64,000 nt of DNA from CAWFZT01 sp963820415 (GTDB lineage Bacteria > Chloroflexota > Anaerolineae > Anaerolineales > Anaerolineaceae): contig CAWFZT010000004.1 in NCBI GenBank assembly GCA_963820415.1, positions 310,001 to 374,000 of the forward strand, read 5' to 3'. Of the stretch, positions 1 to 8,950 are shown piece by piece; the stretch's first letter is position 1; each line of letters starts with the position of its first letter. A program made the translations under genes and the position numbers. The notes beneath the pieces were generated by a model. That model was given only the letters and a program-made list of their open reading frames with translations. It did not search any database and had not been told where the DNA came from.

Positions 1-59
1 CGCATGCTAGCCTGAATTATATAACACCTGGCAGGGATAGTCCTGTTTTTACTTTCGAA

Positions 60-1037
60 TTAATCGTCGAAGACCCGCGGCCGGTTTCCCAGGATGCCTT
101 CTATGCGTTCCATCACGTCTGGGGTAAGCTTTTCAGCTACCTCGGACGCTTTCATGTTTTCGACCACCTGCTCGGGACGGCTGGCGCCAGTGATGACTGT
201 GCTGACGTGGGGATTTTTCAGCGCCCAGGCCAGGGCAAGCTGCGCCAGGCTGGCGCCCAGGTCGCTGGCAACCGGCAGGAGGTTCTTGATTACCTGCGCT
301 TTCTCAGGCGCCAGAGCATAATCCCTGAGCCATCCCATATCTGGCAAGTCCATGCGGCTGCCTTTGGGAATGCCATTCAGATATTTGCCCGACAGGAGGC
401 CCGAAGCCAGCGGGCTGTATATGGTCGTGCCATAGCCCAGGTCCCGGAATAGCGGCGCATATTCAACTTCGAAGCGCTGGCGGTTGAGCATGTTGTACTG
501 CGGCTGTTCCATGCTGGGCGGGGTCAATCCGTATTGGCGGGCGATCCCATCCGCCCGCATGATATCGGCGGCAGACCATTCCGAAGTGCCCCAATAAAAA
601 GCTTTACCCTGGCGGATGACCAGGTCGAAGGCGCGCACCGTCTCTTCAATCGGAGTATTGGAGTCAGGCCGGTGGGCGAAAACCAGGTCCACGTAATCGA
701 GTTGGAAGCGGTGTAAGGAATTATTGACCCCTTCGATGATGTGTTTATGGGATAACCCGGTGTCATTCGGCCCGTCTCCGCCCCAAAAAATCTTTGTTGA
801 GACGACGTAGCTCGACCGGCGCCAGCCCATTTTCTTCAAGACGTTCCCCATCACCATTTCAGCATTTCCGTGGGCATAGGCTTCGGCGTTATCGAAAAAG
901 TTCACCCCATTTTCATAAGCGGCTTTCATACAGGCTGCCGCGGTGTCTTCGCCTATCTGTTCGCCAAATGTGACCCAAGACCCCAAGGATAATTCACTCA
1001 ATTTCAGCCCGGCTTTCCCTAAACGACGGTAGTTCAT
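60..1037 (-). CDS. Aldo/keto reductase (potassium-channel beta-subunit-like)
   Basis: A 325-residue NAD(P)H-dependent aldo/keto reductase, expected to be a cytosolic TIM-barrel enzyme reducing aldehydes or ketones. The catalytic tetrad of the superfamily is visible: Asp49 and Tyr54 in DNAEAY, Lys82 in VSTKIFWGG and His122 in FAHRPD. The C-terminal half carries the cofactor-binding segments SPLASGLLSGKY and TVITGASRPEQV. The WGGDGPNDTGLSHKHI stretch and overall length are typical of the AKR6 / voltage-gated K+ channel beta-subunit / YghZ group rather than of xylose reductases. It is transcribed alone, away from the next gene. The substrate cannot be told from sequence. The start is the ATG preceded by GGAGGAAAGATG (read on the minus strand). 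Confidence 0.93.
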   Translation of the reverse strand: MNYRRLGKAGLKLSELSLGSWVTFGEQIGEDTAAACMKAAYENGVNFFDNAEAYAHGNAEMVMGNVLKKMGWRRSSYVVSTKIFWGGDGPNDTGLSHKHIIEGVNNSLHRFQLDYVDLVFAHRPDSNTPIEETVRAFDLVIRQGKAFYWGTSEWSAADIMRADGIARQYGLTPPSMEQPQYNMLNRQRFEVEYAPLFRDLGYGTTIYSPLASGLLSGKYLNGIPKGSRMDLPDMGWLRDYALAPEKAQVIKNLLPVASDLGASLAQLALAWALKNPHVSTVITGASRPEQVVENMKASEVAEKLTPDVMERIEGILGNRPRVFDD

Positions 1038-1180
1038 CTTTCCTCCTGAAATATTAACGTTTTAAGACCTATTATATACTAATTGAGGAAAAAGTCTGCA
1101 TAATGGAACAGCTTTTGTAAAATCATTACGCCAGTTACCCCATTTCCCCATCAGTTTCGTTTATAATTAAGTTAATCGTT

Positions 1181-1265
1181 CTCTGGGAATAGCCGTGGTG
1201 AACTCCCAGATTTTAGCTTGTCATGACATCCCAAAATCTGGGGACTTTCTATGGTAAATTCCAAT
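1181..1265 (-). repeat. Palindromic dispersed repeat, copy A
   Basis: An 85-bp imperfect palindrome in the 329-bp gap before the DedA gene; no gene is seen in that gap. Read on the minus strand it matches the repeat at 4221-4320: an outer block ending in CACGGCTATTCCCAGAG, and an inner inverted pair CCCCAGATTTTGGG / AAAATCTGGGAGTTCACC. A shorter relative is at 17284. Size, terminal inverted repeats and lack of coding capacity suggest a MITE-like or REP-like element. Confidence 0.75.
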
Positions 1266-1366
1266 GAGCCAAGTTAATTGTGAAGCGCCGATAGTTTTTG
1301 TTGAATAGGGGTCAGGTGGATTTTTTTTGCTTCTACCCGCCATACTAATATCCGGCTTTGGTGATC

Positions 1367-2029
1367 ATGGACAAATGGATTGAATTATTGAAAACATTCT
1401 GGGTTCTGCTCCAACAGGGGCAACTGCCAGAAGTCGGACGTTGGAATTATCTCCTGTTAGCCATCCTGGTTGCGCTCGAAGGGCCGATTGCCACGCTGTT
1501 GGGCGCCGCAGCTGCCTCGGCGGGTCTGATGCGCATCTGGGCCGTCTTTGTCGCCGCAGCGGCCGGCAACCTGACTGCCGACACGCTGTGGTACCTGTTG
1601 GGGTATTACGGGAAGGTTGATACGGCTCTCAGGCTGGGGCGGTGGGCCGGTTTGAAACGCAAACATCTGGACCGCCTCACCGTTGCCATGCAGAAGCATG
1701 CGCTTAGAATTCTCTTTTTCGCCAAGCTGACCGCAGGTTTCATGATCCCCTCTTTGATTGCTACCGGCCTGGCGCGTATTCCGTGGAAGCGCTGGTTCCC
1801 GGTAGTTTTTCTGGGGGAAATGATCTGGACTGGATCGCTCTTGTTGATTGGTTTTTATACGACCGAAGCGATCAAAGCAGTCGCACAGGGCATCGCCCTG
1901 ATTGTGGTTGGGGCGTCAATCTTGTTCCTTTTCGTAATTATCTGGCAGGGGCGCCGCATCTTGATGAGCACCAAAGAATTTAACGATGCCATGTATGGCG
2001 AAAACGGTGACAACCATAACAAATCATAG
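1367..2029 (+). CDS. DedA/VTT-domain membrane protein
   Basis: A 220-residue integral membrane protein of the DedA (SNARE-associated, VTT domain) family, whose members act as membrane phospholipid scramblases/flippases or support envelope homeostasis. Seen: Glu38 in the family 'E-G-P' block, a glycine/alanine-rich re-entrant segment (ATLLGAAAASAGL), the GNLTADTLWYLLGYYGK motif with Asp72, and two to three C-terminal transmembrane helices (about 150-195). The usual R-x-x-P-G-x-R block is degenerate here (AKLTAGFMIPSL), so this is a divergent member. I chose ATG 1367; in-frame GTG 1361 and TTG 1358 lie just upstream and no strong ribosome-binding site decides between them. A lipid-type GT4 glycosyltransferase follows 73 bp downstream, suggesting a shared envelope role. 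Confidence 0.85.
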   Translation: MDKWIELLKTFWVLLQQGQLPEVGRWNYLLLAILVALEGPIATLLGAAAASAGLMRIWAVFVAAAAGNLTADTLWYLLGYYGKVDTALRLGRWAGLKRKHLDRLTVAMQKHALRILFFAKLTAGFMIPSLIATGLARIPWKRWFPVVFLGEMIWTGSLLLIGFYTTEAIKAVAQGIALIVVGASILFLFVIIWQGRRILMSTKEFNDAMYGENGDNHNKS

Positions 2030-2102
2030 GTGATTGCGGTGAGGTCAAGCGGCATTGACCGGCGGCATCTTCACATCATCTTATTCAGAACTGGAGTTCA
2101 GG

Positions 2103-3278
2103 ATGCGGATTTTGATCACAGGTTCAACCTATGCCCCTGCCTTCAACGGGCAGTCTATGTTTACAACCAATCTCGCTGAAGGGTTGGCGCGGCGCGGGCA
2201 TGAGGTGTGGGTCTTGCTCCCCTCAGATAAGGGTAAGCCATACAGCCTGGAGCGCAATGGAGTCCACATCCGTACGGTAAGCGCAACAGAAATAACCTTT
2301 CTTCACTCCGAAGCGTACGCCTCTGCATTTCCCGGGTCTGAAGTAAACCGTTTTCTAAAGGATTTTAAAGCGGACGTTATCCACCTGCAAGACCATTATC
2401 CGATCAGTGTAAGTGTATTGTTCCAGTCCAGGCGCTCAAAAATAAAGGTGGTTGGCACGAACCATTTTATGCCTGAAAATTTGCTGCCATATATCCCTCT
2501 GTCGCCGGTTTTGAAACCGGTCTTGAACCGCATCATGTGGGAATGGATGAAGTTTACCTATAATCGGCTGGATATGGTGGTTGCCCCTTCCAGGACGGCA
2601 GCCGAAATTATCCGCAAACAGAAGCTGCGCGTGCCTGTACAGGCCATTTCTTGCGGAGTAAGCCTGCAGCGTTTCCATCCAGATGAGACGGTTGACCGGA
2701 GGGCTCTCAGGTTGCGCTATGGCCTTGACCCGCAACGAACTACTTTTTTGTTCGTTGGCAGGGTGGATGGTGAAAAGCGGGTAGACGTCTTGATCCGAGC
2801 CATCAAATCCTTGGGACGGCATGATATCCAATTGGCGGTTACCGGGAAAGGGGCTGCCTTACCTGGCCTGAAGGGCCTGGCGCGGGATTTAAAAGTAGAT
2901 GATTTGGTGCGCTTTACAGGTTTTGTGCCGGATACAGACCTGCCAGCCCTGCTCAACAGCATCGATGTCTTTGCCATGCCCAGCGAAGCAGAACTGCTCA
3001 GTATCGCCAGCCTGGAAGCTATGGCGACCGCCCGGCCTGTCCTGGCGGCAAATTCTCAAGCTCTGCCAGAACTGGTCGCCAATGATGTGAATGGATACCT
3101 GTTCAAGCCCGGCAGCGTTTCCGATATCACGCGCTGTATGGCGTTGCTGGTGGACCATCCAGAGCGCTGGTCAGCCATGGGCGCAGCCAGCCTGGAAAAA
3201 GTGCAGGTGCACAGCCTGGAGAATATGTTGACAAGCTATGAACGGCTTTACCTGCAGCTCCTTGAAAAAGCGGATTAA
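2103..3278 (+). CDS. Glycosyltransferase family 4
   Basis: A 391-residue GT-B fold glycosyltransferase of family GT4. The N-terminal Rossmann domain starts MRILITGSTYAPAFNGQS with the glycine loop that contacts the acceptor side. The C-terminal nucleotide-sugar domain has GVSLQRFHP, FLFVGRVDGEKRVDVLI and the retaining-GT4 signature E-x7-E at Glu297/Glu305 (AELLSIASLEAM). The pattern is closest to diacylglycerol glucosyl-/mannosyltransferases, so a glycolipid product is plausible but not proven. An upstream in-frame start at 2055 exists, but ATG 2103 is preceded by GGAG and begins exactly at the first beta strand, so I prefer it. The 3' end overlaps the convergent DUF429 gene by 4 bp. Confidence 0.92.
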   Translation: MRILITGSTYAPAFNGQSMFTTNLAEGLARRGHEVWVLLPSDKGKPYSLERNGVHIRTVSATEITFLHSEAYASAFPGSEVNRFLKDFKADVIHLQDHYPISVSVLFQSRRSKIKVVGTNHFMPENLLPYIPLSPVLKPVLNRIMWEWMKFTYNRLDMVVAPSRTAAEIIRKQKLRVPVQAISCGVSLQRFHPDETVDRRALRLRYGLDPQRTTFLFVGRVDGEKRVDVLIRAIKSLGRHDIQLAVTGKGAALPGLKGLARDLKVDDLVRFTGFVPDTDLPALLNSIDVFAMPSEAELLSIASLEAMATARPVLAANSQALPELVANDVNGYLFKPGSVSDITRCMALLVDHPERWSAMGAASLEKVQVHSLENMLTSYERLYLQLLEKAD

Positions 3279-4099
3279 AATTGCCGTTTCAGGCTACGGG
3301 ATTGGATATCCGCTGAAGCCAGGTGAACTGCATCTACAGGCGGTAATACCGGGACAGTGATCTGGCCTTCTTCCGGGTCCCCTAAACGGGTGATGTTTTG
3401 CGGTTGGTTAATGGATAGCCAACTCACGTAAGCCATTGCCAGGGCGTTCAGCTCTGGAGGCGAGAAGATTTTTTCCGTCGGGATAATGCTATGTAAAAGA
3501 CGGAACCGGGTGACCTCTTCAAAGAAGGTCATTGGATCAGATACAGGAAGCTCGCGATCGTACAGGACAAGCTGGCGTTGAATTCTTCCTTCGAGTGAGT
3601 TGGCCTCAAAGGGGATGGCGCCCAACAGCGCATAAAAAAAGGTCTCAGATTGGCTTTCCTCCCATTGGCGGGTTGAGTTATCCGAAGGGAAGCAGTTGTA
3701 ATCAAGGTTGCTGAGGCTTCCGTATAGGTTAAAGCCAGACCGTATCCAGCCGGGACTGTCTTCAACGGAAGCCGGGGTGCGAGGGACGCTCACCCCGCGC
3801 AGGCGCGCTTCGTACTCCGCCACGCGCATATTGATGCGTCGCCCGGTATGAGGAGGCGTGTTCATTTTTTGACGGAATTCGGGATCGTTCATCAAGCCGG
3901 TATTAGGGCGCTGTGGGGCGTTGATTGTGACCAGCACGCTGCTCAAGCCGGCGCAGAATCCCAGCACTTCCAGTTCCTCGCCCCGGCTTAGCGCCAGCAG
4001 GTGAAAGTCCGCATCCATCGCTGCCAGGGTGTATGGCCTGCGACCACCAGAAATATTAATCCCCATATAGGCTAAAGGTTTGAAAACCATGCTAAGCAC
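3275..4099 (-). CDS. DUF429 family protein
   Basis: A 274-residue protein matching the DUF429 family, predicted to have an RNase H-like fold; its biochemical role is not established. Seen: the N-terminal GINISGGRRPYTLAAMD block corresponding to the first beta-hairpin with a Gly-Arg-Arg turn, AEYEARLRGVSVPRTPAS in the middle, and a C-terminal segment ELNALAMAYVSWL typical of the family. Two in-frame ATG codons (4099 and 4090) are candidate starts. It is convergent with and overlaps the GT4 gene by 4 bp. The shared palindromic repeat B lies in the 260-bp gap upstream. Confidence 0.8.
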   Translation of the reverse strand: MLSMVFKPLAYMGINISGGRRPYTLAAMDADFHLLALSRGEELEVLGFCAGLSSVLVTINAPQRPNTGLMNDPEFRQKMNTPPHTGRRINMRVAEYEARLRGVSVPRTPASVEDSPGWIRSGFNLYGSLSNLDYNCFPSDNSTRQWEESQSETFFYALLGAIPFEANSLEGRIQRQLVLYDRELPVSDPMTFFEEVTRFRLLHSIIPTEKIFSPPELNALAMAYVSWLSINQPQNITRLGDPEEGQITVPVLPPVDAVHLASADIQSRSLKRQF

Positions 4100-4220
4100 C
4101 AGTTTAGCGTAAAATCAGACAGCCCGCAACTGAAATAGAGCCCCATTTTTTACCGGGCTTCGGCGTGAATGATTTGACACTTCCGTTTGAAAAATTTCTG
4201 GACTATACTTATTATTGTCC

Positions 4221-4320
4221 ATTGGGATTTTCTGTGAAAGGTCCCCAGATTTTGGGGGGTGAGCGTGCGTAGCACGTTCACCCCCCAAAATCTGGGAGTT
4301 CACCACGGTTATTCCCAGAG
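4221..4320 (+). repeat. Palindromic dispersed repeat, copy B
   Basis: A 100-bp palindromic element just upstream of the ALDH gene. It has an inner near-perfect hairpin (CCCCAGATTTTGGGGGGTGA opposite TTCACCCCCCAAAATCTGGG) around a GCGTGC-GTAGCACG core, and an outer arm ending CACGGTTATTCCCAGAG. The same outer and inner blocks occur inverted at 1181-1265; only the outer blocks occur at 17284-17324. It ends 40 bp before the ALDH start, so it lies in that gene's upstream region and may be transcribed. Confidence 0.8.
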
Positions 4321-4360
4321 GCCCCTTATTCTACCTGATCGGAAAAGGAGTTACCTGCTT

Positions 4361-5947
4361 ATGACAGCCGAAATGCCCTTTAAACTTACTTATGCGACCA
4401 TGTTTAACCCACCTGAAGAGCTGCATACCCGGTTTGAAGAAGCGTTGGTAAAAATCAAACCTGGTTTGGGAAAAGAAAATGCCATGTTGATCGACGGCAA
4501 AGAACACTTTACTGCCGAAAAATTCGAAGACCGCTGCCCTGCCAATACCGATTTGCTCCTGGGTGTTTTCCAAAAAGGGGATGCACAGGATGCCCAGGCA
4601 GCCATCGCTGCCGCTAAAAAAGCTTTCCCGTTGTGGAGTCATATGAAATGGCAGGAACGGGCAGCTTTAATTTGTAAAGCCGCTGACCTGATGGAAGCAC
4701 GCATTTTTGAAATGGGTGTCATTGTAGCCATGGAGGTTGGTAAAAACCGTATGGAAGCCCTGGGGGATGTGGCCGAGACGGTCGAATTATTCCGCTACGC
4801 CTGTGAAAGGATGGAAGCCAGCCACGGATTTGAAGTCCAGATGGGGCGTGATCCCTTGGTAGGGTTTGAATCGACCAATCTTTCGGTTTTACGACCCTAT
4901 GGCGTCTGGGTGGTGATCAGTCCCTTCAACTTTCCTGCCGCCTTGACCGGGGGGCCGACAGCCGCAGCCCTTGTCACCGGCAACACGGTTGTGATCAAGC
5001 CAGCGACTGACACACCCTGGACATCGCGCCTGATGGCTGAGTGCCTGCGTGACGCCGGTATTCCGGACGGGGTGTTTAATTTCGTAACCGGCCCTGGCAG
5101 CACGCTTGGGCAGGCTTTGATCGAGGCGCCGGAAGTGGCTGGGATCACTTTTACCGGTTCCTATGACGTGGGCATGCGCATTTTCCGCGATTATGGCCGA
5201 GGACGTTGGATTCGCCCGACCATTCTTGAGTTAGGCGGAAAAAATCCTGCTGTGGTGACCAGGCACGCCGACCTCGAAGCTGCCGCGGTTGGCATTATAC
5301 GCTCTGCTTTTGGCCTCCAGGGACAAAAATGTTCGGCTTGTTCGCGGGTTTTCATCGAAGAACCGGTTTATGAAAAACTGGTATCCAGGTTGGTCGAATT
5401 GACCAACCAACTGGTGATCGGCGATCCCATCGAAAGGTCTACGAATCTGGGCCCGGTAATCAACCGCGGCTCTTATCGTGATTACCAGGAGTTCAGTGAA
5501 GAGCTTGGCCAGTCTGGCGAGATCCTGACCGGTGGGAAGATCCTGACCGGAAAGAATTATGCCAGGGGATATTTCTGTTTACCTACTCTGGTGGCTGACC
5601 TGCCTGAAGATCACCATTTGTGGCAGGACGAAATGTTCGTCCCTATTACAACCATCGCCCGCGTCAAGAATTTTGACGAGGCCATGCAGCGCGCCAACAA
5701 CGTACAATATGGCCTGACGGCGGGGTTCTATGGATCTCAGGATGAAGCGCAGGCTTTCTACGACCAGGTCCAGGCCGGGGTGACCTACGCCAACCGCTCC
5801 CAGGGAGCGACCACCGGCGCCTGGCCCGGTTTCCAACCTTTTGGCGGATGGAAAGGCTCCGGTTCTACCGGGAAAAATGCTGGAGGTTTGTATTATTTGC
5901 CGCTTTACATGCACGAACAAATCCGCAACCTGGTGCGAAAAACCTAG
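4361..5947 (+). CDS. rocA: Aldehyde dehydrogenase, 1-pyrroline-5-carboxylate dehydrogenase type
   Basis: A 528-residue NAD(P)-dependent aldehyde dehydrogenase. The closest family pattern is L-glutamate-gamma-semialdehyde (P5C) dehydrogenase of the RocA/PruA type, which oxidises P5C to glutamate in proline/arginine breakdown. Seen: SPFNFPAALTGGPTAAAL in the cofactor domain, general base Glu290 in TILELGGKNPAV, nucleophile Cys324 in GQKCSACSRVF, and the P5CDH-like tail GWKGSGSTGKNAGG. ATG 4361 is preceded by AAAGGAG at good distance; the in-frame upstream extension (from 4259) runs through repeat B and is rejected. No proline dehydrogenase is nearby, so the substrate assignment rests on similarity only. 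Confidence 0.85.
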   Translation: MTAEMPFKLTYATMFNPPEELHTRFEEALVKIKPGLGKENAMLIDGKEHFTAEKFEDRCPANTDLLLGVFQKGDAQDAQAAIAAAKKAFPLWSHMKWQERAALICKAADLMEARIFEMGVIVAMEVGKNRMEALGDVAETVELFRYACERMEASHGFEVQMGRDPLVGFESTNLSVLRPYGVWVVISPFNFPAALTGGPTAAALVTGNTVVIKPATDTPWTSRLMAECLRDAGIPDGVFNFVTGPGSTLGQALIEAPEVAGITFTGSYDVGMRIFRDYGRGRWIRPTILELGGKNPAVVTRHADLEAAAVGIIRSAFGLQGQKCSACSRVFIEEPVYEKLVSRLVELTNQLVIGDPIERSTNLGPVINRGSYRDYQEFSEELGQSGEILTGGKILTGKNYARGYFCLPTLVADLPEDHHLWQDEMFVPITTIARVKNFDEAMQRANNVQYGLTAGFYGSQDEAQAFYDQVQAGVTYANRSQGATTGAWPGFQPFGGWKGSGSTGKNAGGLYYLPLYMHEQIRNLVRKT

Positions 5948-5982
5948 ATGGGTAGTCTGATGTCCGCAGGGGTAAAAGGCGC

Positions 5983-6222
5983 ATGCTGAACAAGCTCGGA
6001 TCGTTTCTTCTCGTGGTGGGGGGAACTTTCTTGGTATTGTTTGTCCTCTCCATAACTGCGAAATCCCCGGAATATAACCTGCTCGTTCTGGGTGGTCTCA
6101 TCTTTTTGTTTGGTTCGTTCTTGCACTGGATCAGCCCTCGCCAGCCATCCCCTCCGAGCGACCGCTTCCACAGTTTCAAGAAATTACGAGCCCGGCCAGG
6201 CCAGAAGAATAAAAAGAGTTGA
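5983..6222 (+). CDS. Small two-helix membrane protein
   Basis: A 79-residue protein of unknown function. Two hydrophobic segments are visible (about 8-24 and 33-50, the second ending LIFLFGSFLHWI), followed by a basic, proline-containing cytoplasmic tail (RFHSFKKLRARPGQKNKKS). It sits in the same direction between the ALDH gene (35 bp upstream) and the CoA-transferase pair (35 bp downstream), so it is probably co-transcribed. I do not recognise a family. Confidence 0.6.
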   Translation: MLNKLGSFLLVVGGTFLVLFVLSITAKSPEYNLLVLGGLIFLFGSFLHWISPRQPSPPSDRFHSFKKLRARPGQKNKKS

Positions 6223-6257
6223 CACCGATGGTTGGACAAAAACTGCGCTGAGGAATT

Positions 6258-7160
6258 ATGACCAAGCTTTGCTCACTTTCTGAAGCAATCCAAAACTTCG
6301 TGCACGATGGAGACACTGTCTATGCGGCCGGTTTTACTCACCTGATCCCGTTTGCCGCCGGGCATGAAATTATCCGTCAGGGGCGCAAAAACCTGGTGCT
6401 GGCCCGCACCACACCCGACTTGATTTATGATCAGATGGTGGCCGCCGGCTGCGCCAGCAAGGTCATTTTTTCCTACGCAGGTAATCCTGGGGTTGGCTCG
6501 CTGCGTATACTCCGGGCAGAGATTGAGGCCGGGCGGCTGGCCTGGGAAGAGTATTCCCATTTCAGCATGCTATCCCGCTTGCAGGCCGGCGCGTCAGGGC
6601 TTCCGTTTATCCCGATGAACCAGACTGCCGCTGAAGACCTCGAGAAGGTCAACCCGAATTTTCGCCGGGTGATCGATCCTTATAGCGGGTGCGAGGTGGT
6701 GGTCGTCCCGCCGCTCAAGCCCTCGGTGGCGATCATTCACGTGCAGCGAGCGGATGCTGCCGGCAATGCCCAGATTTGGGGGATTATTGGTGAACAGAAG
6801 GAGGCTGCTTTTGCCGCCGAACGGGTGATTCTGACCGCCGAAGAAATCGTAGAGGACGAGATTATTCGCTCGGATCCTAACCGCACGCTCATTCCTGGTT
6901 TCATCGTCAATGCTGTCTGTCGCGTATCTTTTTGCTCCCACCCTTCCTACACCCAGGGGTATTACGACCGGGATAACGCTTTTTACATCAACTGGGATAA
7001 AATCAGTCAATCTCGTCAGGCTGTCCAACAGTACCTGGATGAATGGGTATTTGGGGTGAAGAACAGGGACGAATATTGGGAAAAACTTGGCCCCGAAGTG
7101 CATGCGCGCCTGAAAATCAAGAGCCGTCTTTCAACGCCGGTAGATTATGGAGATTATTAA
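6258..7160 (+). CDS. CoA-transferase alpha subunit (glutaconate CoA-transferase type)
   Basis: A 300-residue class I CoA-transferase subunit A, similar to glutaconate CoA-transferase GctA and related 3-oxoacid transferases. Seen: the N-terminal loop DGDTVYAAGFTHLIPFAAGHE, FSYAGNPGVGSLRILR, and HVQRADAAGNAQIWGIIGEQ, which is the conserved block of subunit A. It forms the heteromeric enzyme with the next gene, which overlaps or abuts it, a normal operon arrangement. The pair transfers CoA between acyl-CoA and a carboxylic acid; the specific acid cannot be read from sequence. The downstream 2-hydroxyacid dehydrogenase suggests 2-hydroxyacid or amino-acid fermentation, which is inference. Confidence 0.9.
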   Translation: MTKLCSLSEAIQNFVHDGDTVYAAGFTHLIPFAAGHEIIRQGRKNLVLARTTPDLIYDQMVAAGCASKVIFSYAGNPGVGSLRILRAEIEAGRLAWEEYSHFSMLSRLQAGASGLPFIPMNQTAAEDLEKVNPNFRRVIDPYSGCEVVVVPPLKPSVAIIHVQRADAAGNAQIWGIIGEQKEAAFAAERVILTAEEIVEDEIIRSDPNRTLIPGFIVNAVCRVSFCSHPSYTQGYYDRDNAFYINWDKISQSRQAVQQYLDEWVFGVKNRDEYWEKLGPEVHARLKIKSRLSTPVDYGDY

Positions 7161-7161
7161 G

Positions 7162-7923
7162 ATGCCTTACACCGCACCCGAGTTGATGACTGTCAATGCT
7201 GCACGGCTCCTTTGCAACAGCGACAAGGTCTTTGTGGGAGTAGGGCTGCCTAACCTGGCCTGCAACCTGGCGCGCCGTACGCATGCCCCTGATCTACTGA
7301 TGATCTATGAAGCCGGGGTGATTGGAGCGCGGCCAAAGCGCCTTCCGCTCTCGATTGGGGACCCGACCTTGGTCAGTGGAGCGACTGCGGTATGCAGCAT
7401 GTATGATATTTTCACCCTTTACTTGCAGCGCGGCAACGTAGATGTCGGCGTTCTGGGCGGCGCTCAAATCGACCGGTTCGGTAATATTAACGCTACCGTC
7501 ATTGGAGAATATTCGCATCCTATAACCCGGCTGCCGGGGTCTGGTGGATCGATGGAAATCGCTGCCTGGGCAAGCCGCTTCTATATAATCACTCCACACC
7601 AGAAAAGGCGATTTCCAGAAAGGGTCGATTTCCGCACCTCGGCTGGTTTTCTGGATGGGCGAGCTGAACGGGAAGCCAAATGCTTACGCGGCAATGGCCC
7701 ACAGGCGGTAGTCACTGACCTGGGTATCCTGGAGCCGGATGAAAATGGCGAATTGGTTCTTACCGCGCTTCACCCCGGCATTTCAGTCGAACAGGTGCGG
7801 GCCAACACTGGCTGGGAGCTTAAAATCTCAAACTATATCCGCGTCACCTCGCCACCCGGTGAAGAAGAACTGCAAATCCTCCGTGAAGAACTCGACCCAC
7901 AAGGCATTTACTTGAAGGGATAA
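7162..7923 (+). CDS. CoA-transferase beta subunit (glutaconate CoA-transferase type)
   Basis: A 253-residue subunit B of the same class I CoA-transferase. The catalytic glutamate that forms the glutamyl-CoA thioester is Glu50 in IYEAGVIGARP. VDVGVLGGAQIDRFGNINAT is the conserved subunit B block. ATG 7162 has GGAG nearby and is preferred over ATG 7147, which would overlap the alpha subunit by 14 bp. It is followed after 1 bp by the dehydrogenase gene, indicating translational coupling. Confidence 0.9.
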   Translation: MPYTAPELMTVNAARLLCNSDKVFVGVGLPNLACNLARRTHAPDLLMIYEAGVIGARPKRLPLSIGDPTLVSGATAVCSMYDIFTLYLQRGNVDVGVLGGAQIDRFGNINATVIGEYSHPITRLPGSGGSMEIAAWASRFYIITPHQKRRFPERVDFRTSAGFLDGRAEREAKCLRGNGPQAVVTDLGILEPDENGELVLTALHPGISVEQVRANTGWELKISNYIRVTSPPGEEELQILREELDPQGIYLKG

Positions 7924-7924
7924 A

Positions 7925-8947
7925 ATGACGCCTACCCAAATTGAAGTCCTGGTAACTATCCCTTTCGACGAACCATTGATCGACCAGCTCAAGGAAATTT
8001 CCCCTCGTGTAAAGGTCATTGCCCAACCGGCGCGCCGGGTGGAAGAAATCCCCAATGAGGTGTGGAACCACATCGAGGTATTGTATACCGACCGGGTTCT
8101 GCCCGATCCGGCGCTGGTGCCTGCCCTGCGTTGGCTGCAGTTCCATTTTGCAGGGATCGATTTTGCGGTTGAATCCCCCTTGTTGAATAACCGCAATATT
8201 GTGGTGACCACGCTCAGCGGCGCGGCTGCACCCCAGATGGCTGAATATGCGGTGATGATGATGCTTACGCTGGGTCACCGTATGGTTGATTTATTCAACA
8301 GCCAGAACCGGGCGGAATGGCCGCATGATCGTTGGGAACGGTTTGGTCCATTAGAATTACGTGGCAGTACGGTTGGAATTGTTGGATATGGCAGCATCGG
8401 GCGCGAGATTGCCCGCTTGCTCCAACCGTTTGGGACGACCATTTTGGCGACCAAGCGAGACGTCCGGCACCCTCAGGACGCCGGTTATATCCCGGAGGGA
8501 TTGGGTGATCCCGAAGGGGATTATTTCACTCGCCTGTACCCGATCCAGGCGTTGAAATCAATGATTAAAGAGTGCGATTTTGTAGTCGTATGTGTTCCGT
8601 TGACGGTCGAGACACGTAATCTAATCAGCGAGGCTGAACTGGCAGTCATGAAGCCGACTGCCCACCTAATCAACATCGGCCGGGGAGGCGTGGTCGACCA
8701 GGCTGCCCTGTTCACTGCCTTGCAGGAACGCCACCTGGCCGGGGTGGCCATGGACGTGTTTGCTGAGGAACCTTTACCTCCTGGCAGCCCATTCTGGCGT
8801 ATGCCGAACGTGGTCGTAACCCCTCATATTGGAGGGATCAGCGCCGTTTATCAGAACCGGGCGATAAATATGTTCGCGGAAAATCTTAGGCGTTACCTGG
8901 AAGGAGTCACTTTACTAAACCGTTTTGACATCATGAAAGGCTATTAG
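7925..8947 (+). CDS. D-isomer-specific 2-hydroxyacid dehydrogenase
   Basis: A 340-residue NAD(P)-dependent dehydrogenase reducing 2-keto acids to D-2-hydroxyacids or the reverse. The Rossmann motif is GIVGYGSIGREIARLL. The catalytic Arg-Glu-His set is visible at Arg253 (INIGRGGVVDQ), Glu281/282 (DVFAEEPLPPG) and His301 (TPHIGGIS). A loop insertion (KRDVRHPQDAGYIPEGLGDP) follows the cofactor site. The gene starts 1 bp after the CoA-transferase beta stop and ends 3 bp before a HAD phosphatase, so the four genes form a tight operon. Substrate unknown. Confidence 0.9.
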   Translation: MTPTQIEVLVTIPFDEPLIDQLKEISPRVKVIAQPARRVEEIPNEVWNHIEVLYTDRVLPDPALVPALRWLQFHFAGIDFAVESPLLNNRNIVVTTLSGAAAPQMAEYAVMMMLTLGHRMVDLFNSQNRAEWPHDRWERFGPLELRGSTVGIVGYGSIGREIARLLQPFGTTILATKRDVRHPQDAGYIPEGLGDPEGDYFTRLYPIQALKSMIKECDFVVVCVPLTVETRNLISEAELAVMKPTAHLINIGRGGVVDQAALFTALQERHLAGVAMDVFAEEPLPPGSPFWRMPNVVVTPHIGGISAVYQNRAINMFAENLRRYLEGVTLLNRFDIMKGY

Positions 8948-8950
8948 TCC

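Noticed and set aside
2889..3158. Antisense open frames within the GT4 gene (also similar ones within most long genes)
   Set aside because: They are composition-driven shadows of the coding strand with no homology pattern or ribosome-binding site.
4259..4360. N-terminal extension of the aldehyde dehydrogenase
   Set aside because: The extension is translated from repeat B, while ATG 4361 has a good ribosome-binding site and begins near the conserved region.
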